A program made the position numbers and the translations under genes. A DNA stretch of 64,000 nt, from NCBI RefSeq assembly GCF_019966545.1, contig NZ_JAIMIC010000003.1:62001-126000 (forward strand), given 5' to 3'. Shown here piece after piece: positions 59,805 through 64,000 of this stretch. This DNA comes from Heliomarina baculiformis (lineage in GTDB: Bacteria; Pseudomonadota; Alphaproteobacteria; Rhodobacterales; Rhodobacteraceae). Every line of letters starts with the position of its first letter. Positions within the stretch are counted from its first letter, which is position 1. The notes beneath the pieces were generated by a model that was given only the letters and a program-made list of their open reading frames with translations, was not told the origin of the DNA and ran no database searches.

Positions 59805-60335
59805 TCAATGGATGCGCGCGCCTGCTGCCATCTCCATCGAATGGAACGGGTCGTCCGGTTCCGCCGTCAGCCCTTCAAAGGCGGCGATCCGCATCAGCGC
59901 AAGGCCCAGCGATTCCGCCAGCCCGGTCAGCGACGGTGCCATGTCGGCCCGCACGATCAGAGTTGCGATCAGCATCGCGTCTTCGCGATCGCCGCGCCCG
60001 GCCGCCGCGATGAAATTGGCAAAACAGGCTTCATCCGCGCCAAGGCAGGCGCATTTCAGATCGTGCCGGACAATCGGGCGTCGCGCGTAGTGGGCGCAAA
60101 GCCGCATGATATTCTCCAGCGCCTTGAGGGCCTGCCGCCCCTGAGCTGCGCCCAGTGTCCGGGCGAATTCGTTCCAGACCCGGGCCTGCGCTTCCGGACC
60201 GCTGTTCCACAGCCGCAGGTACAGCACCGCGCCGGCTTCGACCGGATCGAGGTCGCCGACATGTCCCACCGCTACGCCGCCCCGGTTGCGGGCGCGTGTC
60301 TCGGCGGCGCTGCCGGTCAGGTTTTCAGATGTCAT
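59805..60335 (-). CDS. Unknown protein encoded with hemP
   Basis: The 176-residue product has two paired cysteines (RLCAHYARRPIVRHDLKCAC, then LGADEACFANFIAAAGRGDR) and an all-helical look. The end (SLTGLAESLGLALMRIAAFE) is hydrophobic-helical but not a clear membrane segment. Its ATG overlaps the hemP stop codon (ATGA), so the two are translated together. I do not recognise the family. The context suggests a role in heme or iron metabolism, and the cysteines and histidines could bind metal. Confidence 0.75.
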   Translation of the reverse strand: MTSENLTGSAAETRARNRGGVAVGHVGDLDPVEAGAVLYLRLWNSGPEAQARVWNEFARTLGAAQGRQALKALENIMRLCAHYARRPIVRHDLKCACLGADEACFANFIAAAGRGDREDAMLIATLIVRADMAPSLTGLAESLGLALMRIAAFEGLTAEPDDPFHSMEMAAGARIH

Positions 60336-60499
60336 TTCGTGAGGATCAGCTTGCCCGCGCGGGTGATCCGCAGCGTGTAAAGCTGGTCGTCCAGCCGGAT
60401 ATGGGCCAGCGATCCGCCATCGGTCAACTCGGCCGCATCATGAACGGGAAGAGGGGCAACACCGTATTGCGTGTCGCGCGTCTGGGTTTGCGTATGCAT
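60332..60499 (-). CDS. hemP: HemP/HmuP-family hemin uptake protein
   Basis: The 55-residue product ends in ELTDGGSLAHIRLDDQLYTL and RITRAGKLILTK. The closing pattern Y-x-LR-x-T-x-x-GKLILTK is the signature of HemP/HmuP. These small proteins are needed for heme uptake or its regulation in several proteobacteria. It leads the two-gene minus-strand unit. The upstream region carries repeated TTAGTC/TGACT motifs. Confidence 0.85.
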   Translation of the reverse strand: MHTQTQTRDTQYGVAPLPVHDAAELTDGGSLAHIRLDDQLYTLRITRAGKLILTK

Positions 60500-60842
60500 C
60501 GTTTCATGCTCCTGCTGTTGCGGTATCGGGCTGACCCAGGAGCAAGCCCGGGATGGCTGGACATGTTTTAAATCTGACTTTTTTAGTCGGGTTAGTCAAG
60601 CCACTCTTTTCGCAGAGAATCGAGAAAATCCGTGAAATGCGAAACCTTGCCGAAACCCGGCTTGTCTGCGCGGCAATCGGCATCAACAAACCTGACCGGA
60701 AGAGCGCTTTGCACAAAGCTCGGGCGAATTCCGCAATTGGCCGCCTCTGCGCTGACACCCGACAGGGATATTCTTGCAGGTAAAATTATTTTCCCATATG
60801 CCCGACTTGACCGCGCTCCTGCGCGACAGAATGGAGAACACA
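60500..60842. other. Divergent control region of hemP and mgsA
   Basis: No gene is supported in this 343-bp stretch. An AT-rich patch at 60561-60600 holds the hemP-side motifs. The mgsA side contains GGAGAAC directly before the start. Frames crossing the region in the mgsA direction lack ribosome sites and shift the N-terminal catalytic cysteine of MgsA, so they are not accepted as starts. Confidence 0.6.
60574..60600. promoter_or_regulatory. Candidate iron-responsive site before hemP
   Basis: CTGACTTTTTTAGTC is a short inverted repeat, and TTAGTC follows again in GGGTTAGTCAAG. It lies about 75-100 bp before hemP. Rhodobacterales have iron-regulated promoter motifs of their own; a match to a published consensus was not tested. 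Confidence 0.35.
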
Positions 60843-61730
60843 ATGTGTGGTATTGTCGGGCTCTTCCTGAAACAGGAAAATCTGCGCCCCCGGCTTGGCG
60901 ACATGCTGACCGATATGCTGATAACGATGACCGATCGCGGCCCCGATTCTGCCGGAATCGCGATCTATGGCGATGAAACCGACGGTCTCAAGGTGACCGT
61001 GCAATCGGATGACGCGGCCTCCGCCTTTGACGGGTCGCAGGACGACCTGACCAACCGGCTTGGCACATCGGTTCCGGTCAAGGTGCTCGATACCCACGCG
61101 ATCATCACCTTGCCGCGCGACAAGCGGGACGAAGGGCTTGCCTGTCTCGAAGAGCGCGGCCTGCGGATCATGGGCGTCGGCGACGCGATGGAGATTTTCA
61201 AGGAGGTCGGCTTGCCCAAAGACGTGGCCGATCGTTTCGGAATCCGCGCGATGCAGGGCAGCCACGGCATTGGTCACACCCGAATGGCGACTGAATCCGC
61301 CGTCACCACGCTTGGTGCGCACCCGTTTTCCACGGCAGATGACCAGTGCCTTGTGCATAACGGCTCGCTTTCCAACCACAACCAGATGCGCCGCCAACTG
61401 GCCCGAGACGGGTTCGTCACCAAGACCGAGAACGATACCGAGGTCGGCGCCGCCTATATCTCCTCGCGCATCGCCAAGGGCGACACGCTGGGTGAGGCGC
61501 TTGAAGGCACGCTCAAGGATCTCGACGGGTTCTTTACCTTTGTCATGGGCACCAAGAACGGATTCGGCGTGGTCCGCGACCCGATTGCCTGCAAACCCGC
61601 CGTGATGGCCGAAACCGACGACTACGTGGCCTTTGCCAGTGAATACCGGGCTTTCGCCGATCTGCCCGGGATCGACACTGCCCGCATCTGGGAACCGGAA
61701 CCCGCCACTGTCTATTTCTGGGAGCGTTGA
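60843..61730 (+). CDS. mgsA: N-methylglutamate synthase subunit A (class II glutamine amidotransferase)
   Basis: The start must be the ATG at 60843, because the product then begins MCGIVGLF with the nucleophile cysteine at position 2. It has 295 residues. The amidotransferase motifs GHTRMATESAVTTLGAHPFS and CLVHNGSLSNHNQMRRQLAR are present. Together with MgsB and MgsC it forms the three-part enzyme that makes N-methylglutamate from methylamine (as gamma-glutamylmethylamide) and 2-oxoglutarate or glutamate. GGAGAAC lies upstream. The three genes are contiguous or overlap. Confidence 0.92.
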   Translation: MCGIVGLFLKQENLRPRLGDMLTDMLITMTDRGPDSAGIAIYGDETDGLKVTVQSDDAASAFDGSQDDLTNRLGTSVPVKVLDTHAIITLPRDKRDEGLACLEERGLRIMGVGDAMEIFKEVGLPKDVADRFGIRAMQGSHGIGHTRMATESAVTTLGAHPFSTADDQCLVHNGSLSNHNQMRRQLARDGFVTKTENDTEVGAAYISSRIAKGDTLGEALEGTLKDLDGFFTFVMGTKNGFGVVRDPIACKPAVMAETDDYVAFASEYRAFADLPGIDTARIWEPEPATVYFWER

Positions 61731-62408
61731 ATGCAGACCCTCGACATGAACGACATCGACCTGCGCGCGGTCAACGCCACCCTTCAGGGCGCGGCCGGAA
61801 CCGATACGGAATTCGAGGTGCTGAACCTGCGCGGCTCTCACGCCGTTGCCGTTGGCCTTGATGCGCCCATCGACGTCACGCTGCACGGTTCTGCCGGCTA
61901 CTATTGTGCCGGTATGAACAAACAGGCAAGGATCACGGTCAAAGGCTCGGTTGGGCCAGGAGCCGCAGAAAACATGATGTCCGGCGAGGTGATTGTCGAT
62001 GGCGACGCCTCGCAATATGCGGGAGCGACCGGGCATGGCGGCTTGCTCGTGATCAAGGGCAATGCCTCGTCGCGCTGCGGCATTTCCATGAAGGGGATCG
62101 ACATTGTCGTCGGCGGCAACATCGGCCATATGAGCGCTTTCATGGCGCAAAAGGGCAACCTTGTGGTCCTCGGCGATGCAGGCGACGCGCTCGGCGACAG
62201 CCTTTACGAGGCGCGGCTTTTCGTGCGCGGTTCCGTCAAATCGCTTGGCGCGGATTGCGTCGAAAAGGAAATGCGCCCCGAACATCTCGACCTGCTGGCC
62301 GATCTGCTGCAGCGCGCCGGGATGGACGCCAAACCCGAAGAGTTCCGACGCTATGGTTCGGCGCGCGAACTCTATCATTTCAAAGTCGACAATGCGGGGG
62401 CCTATTGA
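61731..62408 (+). CDS. mgsB: N-methylglutamate synthase subunit B (GXGXG domain)
   Basis: The 225-residue protein is the stand-alone form of the glutamate synthase alpha-subunit C-terminal beta-helix (GXGXG) domain. Repeated glycine-turn strands are clear (ITVKGSVGPGAAENMMSGEV, then GDASQYAGATGHGGLLVIKG, and GNIGHMSAFMAQKGNLVVLG). This subunit is structural and links the amidotransferase and FMN subunits. Its ATG follows the mgsA stop directly, and its stop overlaps mgsC by one base. Confidence 0.92.
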   Translation: MQTLDMNDIDLRAVNATLQGAAGTDTEFEVLNLRGSHAVAVGLDAPIDVTLHGSAGYYCAGMNKQARITVKGSVGPGAAENMMSGEVIVDGDASQYAGATGHGGLLVIKGNASSRCGISMKGIDIVVGGNIGHMSAFMAQKGNLVVLGDAGDALGDSLYEARLFVRGSVKSLGADCVEKEMRPEHLDLLADLLQRAGMDAKPEEFRRYGSARELYHFKVDNAGAY

Positions 62409-63739
62409 TGAGCGACCAGCACACACCCCGGACCATGCCCCGGCAGTCCTGGACCTTTTCGAACGAGATCAACTCGGAAATCCGCCGCGCGGCGGCCACC
62501 GGGATCTATGACATTCGCGGTGGCGGGGCTAAACGGCGCGTGCCGCATTTCGACGACCTGTTGTTCCTTGGTGCCTCAGTCTCGCGCTACCCGCTCGAAG
62601 GCTACCGCGAGAAATGCGAAACCTCGGTCACGCTGGGCACGCGCTTTGCCAAGAAACCCATCGAGCTGAAAATCCCGATCACCATTGCGGGCATGTCCTT
62701 TGGCGCGCTCTCGGCCAATGCCAAAGAGGCGCTGGGCCGGGGCGCGACCCTTGCGGGCACTTCGACCACCACGGGCGATGGCGGCATGACCGATGAGGAA
62801 CGCGGCCATTCCGAGATGCTGGTCTATCAATACCTGCCCAGCCGCTACGGCATGAACCCCGACGACCTGCGCCGCGCCGATGCGATTGAAATCGTCGTGG
62901 GTCAGGGCGCCAAGCCCGGCGGCGGCGGCATGCTGCTCGGCCAGAAAATCACCGAGAGGGTGGCCGGAATGCGCGATCTGCCGGTTGGAATCGACCAACG
63001 TTCTTCCTGCCGCCACCCGGACTGGACCGGGCCGGACGATCTCGAAATCAAGATCCTCGAGCTGCGTGAAATCACTGGCTGGGAAAAACCGATCTATGTA
63101 AAGGTCGGCGGCTCGCGCCCCTATTACGACACGGCGCTGGCGATAAAGGCGGGCGCGGATGTGGTGGTTCTTGACGGGATGCAGGGCGGCACCGCCGCGA
63201 CGCAGGACGTGTTCATCGAACATGTGGGCCAGCCCATCCTTGCCTGTATCCGTCCCGCCGTGCAGGCGCTTCAGGATCTGGGCATGCACCGCAAGGTGCA
63301 ACTTGTCGTCTCCGGCGGTATCCGCACCGGGGCCGATGTGGCCAAGGCGCTCGCGCTTGGGGCGGATGCGGTTTCGATCGGCACGGCCGCGCTGATCGCG
63401 ATCGGCGACAATGATCCGAAATGGGAGGCCGAGTATCAGGAACTCGGCTCGACCGCCGGTGCCTATGACGACTGGCACGAAGGCCGCGACCCGGCAGGGA
63501 TCACCACGCAGGACCCGGAACTGATGGCCCGTTTGGACCCTGTCGAGGCCGGTCGCCGTCTGCGCAACTACCTCAATGTGATGACGCTGGAATGCCAGAC
63601 AATCGCGCGCGCCTGCGGCAAGAACCACGTGCACAATCTCGAACCCGAGGATCTCTGCGCCCTCACCATGGAGGCCGCCGCCATGGCACAGATCCCGCTC
63701 GCCGGGACGGACTGGTATCCGGGTAAAAAGGGTTTCTGA
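62408..63739 (+). CDS. mgsC: N-methylglutamate synthase subunit C (FMN glutamate synthase-type)
   Basis: This 443-residue protein is the FMN/iron-sulfur part of glutamate synthase in stand-alone form. It shows PITIAGMSFGALSANAKEAL, TSTTTGDGGMTDEERGHSEM, VVGQGAKPGGGGMLLGQKIT and VVVLDGMQGGTAATQDVFIE. A cysteine set for the iron-sulfur cluster lies in the late part (TLECQTIARACGKNHVHNLE, then DLCALTM). With MgsA/B it reduces the imino intermediate to N-methylglutamate. A short hairpin (63750-63770) lies between it and gmaS. Confidence 0.93.
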   Translation: MSDQHTPRTMPRQSWTFSNEINSEIRRAAATGIYDIRGGGAKRRVPHFDDLLFLGASVSRYPLEGYREKCETSVTLGTRFAKKPIELKIPITIAGMSFGALSANAKEALGRGATLAGTSTTTGDGGMTDEERGHSEMLVYQYLPSRYGMNPDDLRRADAIEIVVGQGAKPGGGGMLLGQKITERVAGMRDLPVGIDQRSSCRHPDWTGPDDLEIKILELREITGWEKPIYVKVGGSRPYYDTALAIKAGADVVVLDGMQGGTAATQDVFIEHVGQPILACIRPAVQALQDLGMHRKVQLVVSGGIRTGADVAKALALGADAVSIGTAALIAIGDNDPKWEAEYQELGSTAGAYDDWHEGRDPAGITTQDPELMARLDPVEAGRRLRNYLNVMTLECQTIARACGKNHVHNLEPEDLCALTMEAAAMAQIPLAGTDWYPGKKGF

Positions 63740-63749
63740 AACATCATGA

Positions 63750-63770
63750 CGGGTGGCGTCAGACCGCCCG
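63750..63770 (+). other. Short hairpin between mgsC and gmaS
   Basis: CGGGTGG (63750-63756) and CCGCCCG (63764-63770) form a 7-bp stem with one T-G pair. There is no T-run. It may modulate read-through or protect the mgs message. Confidence 0.35.
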
Positions 63771-63798
63771 CAGCCACCAACAGGGAAAAGGACCGCAA

Positions 63799-64000
63799 AT
63801 GAAGGATCTCGCCAAATTCGCCAAGGACAAGGGCGTCAAGTATTTCATGATCTCCTATACCGACCTGTTCGGGGGGCAGCGGGCCAAGCTGGTCCCGGCG
63901 CAGGCCATCAAGGAGATGCAGAGCGAAGGCGCGGGGTTTGCGGGTTTTGCCACATGGCTCGACATGACCCCGGCCTATCCCGACATGCTGGCGGTGCCCG
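63799..64000 (+). CDS. gmaS: Gamma-glutamylmethylamide synthetase, N-terminal part
   Basis: The frame from the ATG at 63799 (ribosome site AAAAGGA) reads MKDLAKFAKDKGVKYFMISY, then TDLFGGQRAKLVPAQAIKEM and a segment QSEGAGFAGFATWLDMTPAY. This is the start of the glutamine-synthetase-like GMAS enzyme, which ligates methylamine to glutamate with ATP. The gene runs past the right edge. Its position behind mgsABC matches the methylamine operons of Roseobacter-group bacteria. Confidence 0.92.
   Translation, partial: MKDLAKFAKDKGVKYFMISYTDLFGGQRAKLVPAQAIKEMQSEGAGFAGFATWLDMTPAYPDMLAVP

Noticed and set aside
60774-60842. Upstream in-frame extension of mgsA
   Set aside because: It would bury the catalytic N-terminal cysteine, which must follow the initiator methionine.
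1-64000. tRNA, rRNA, IS elements, integrases, attachment sites
   Set aside because: None could be recognised by reading; no transposase-like protein and no terminal inverted repeats with target duplications were seen.

Overview
The window looks like chromosomal DNA of a marine alphaproteobacterium of the Rhodobacteraceae (Roseobacter group). The evidence is the high GC content with dense ATGA-overlapped operons, a DddL-type DMSP lyase, the N-methylglutamate methylamine genes (mgsABC-gmaS), a TRAP transporter, a Cys-type tungsten/molybdenum formate dehydrogenase with its usual accessory set, and small families (DUF6494, DUF6505, DUF992) seen mainly in this group. I saw no rRNA, tRNA, CRISPR array, IS element or phage gene.

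Layout. 1-2.1 kb: end of a Kef-type antiporter gene, then an Lrp regulator divergent from 4-hydroxyphenylpyruvate dioxygenase. 2.1-12.1 kb: mixed housekeeping and unknown genes, including a 914-residue membrane protein with a GspL/PilM-like front and a PilP/GspC-like tail, a SIMPL protein, O-acetylhomoserine sulfhydrylase, a ribbon-helix-helix-like protein with repeated palindromes upstream, a DEDDh exonuclease, a GT-A-like protein and a WYL regulator. 12.1-19.2 kb (minus): a complete-looking operon for aerobic anthranilate degradation through 2-aminobenzoyl-CoA (ligase, acyl-CoA dehydrogenase, enoyl-CoA hydratase, MarR, SDR, two-domain monooxygenase/reductase). 19.4-32.8 kb (mostly plus): reductive pyrimidine catabolism and uptake (preT, preA, MFS, RutR-like TetR, cupin, N-carbamoyl amidohydrolase, dihydropyrimidinase, NMT1-type ABC transporter). 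A perfect RutR-type palindrome lies between the TetR gene and the cupin gene, and a degenerate one lies before preT.

33.4-50 kb: a tungstate/formate module. tupBCA (plus) converges on a minus-strand unit of formate dehydrogenase gamma subunit, WD40-cytochrome c fusion, 41-residue membrane peptide and a helix-turn-helix/periplasmic-binding-type regulator. Further upstream on the minus strand lie the alpha and beta subunits, a Tat-signal small protein, a TorD chaperone, DUF3306 and DUF3305. A divergent plus operon carries a multi-cluster ferredoxin-like protein, DUF6494, an Mrp ATPase, a DUF4444 lipoate/biotin-ligase-fold protein and DUF6505. An RTX-type gene sits between the beta and gamma subunit genes.

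51-60 kb: flavin reductase, DUF992, dddL, adk-acs, and a dctPQM TRAP transporter. 60.3-64 kb: hemP with an unknown partner on the minus strand, then mgsABC and the start of gmaS. Methylamine oxidation through N-methylglutamate releases C1 units that end as formate, so the formate dehydrogenase and tungstate genes fit the same lifestyle; that link is inference.

A dispersed ~40-bp intergenic repeat occurs four times, each time directly behind a gene and in that gene's orientation. Starts were moved from the longest possible ORF to the one with the best ribosome site where the two differed. Several genes appear to start with TTG or GTG.
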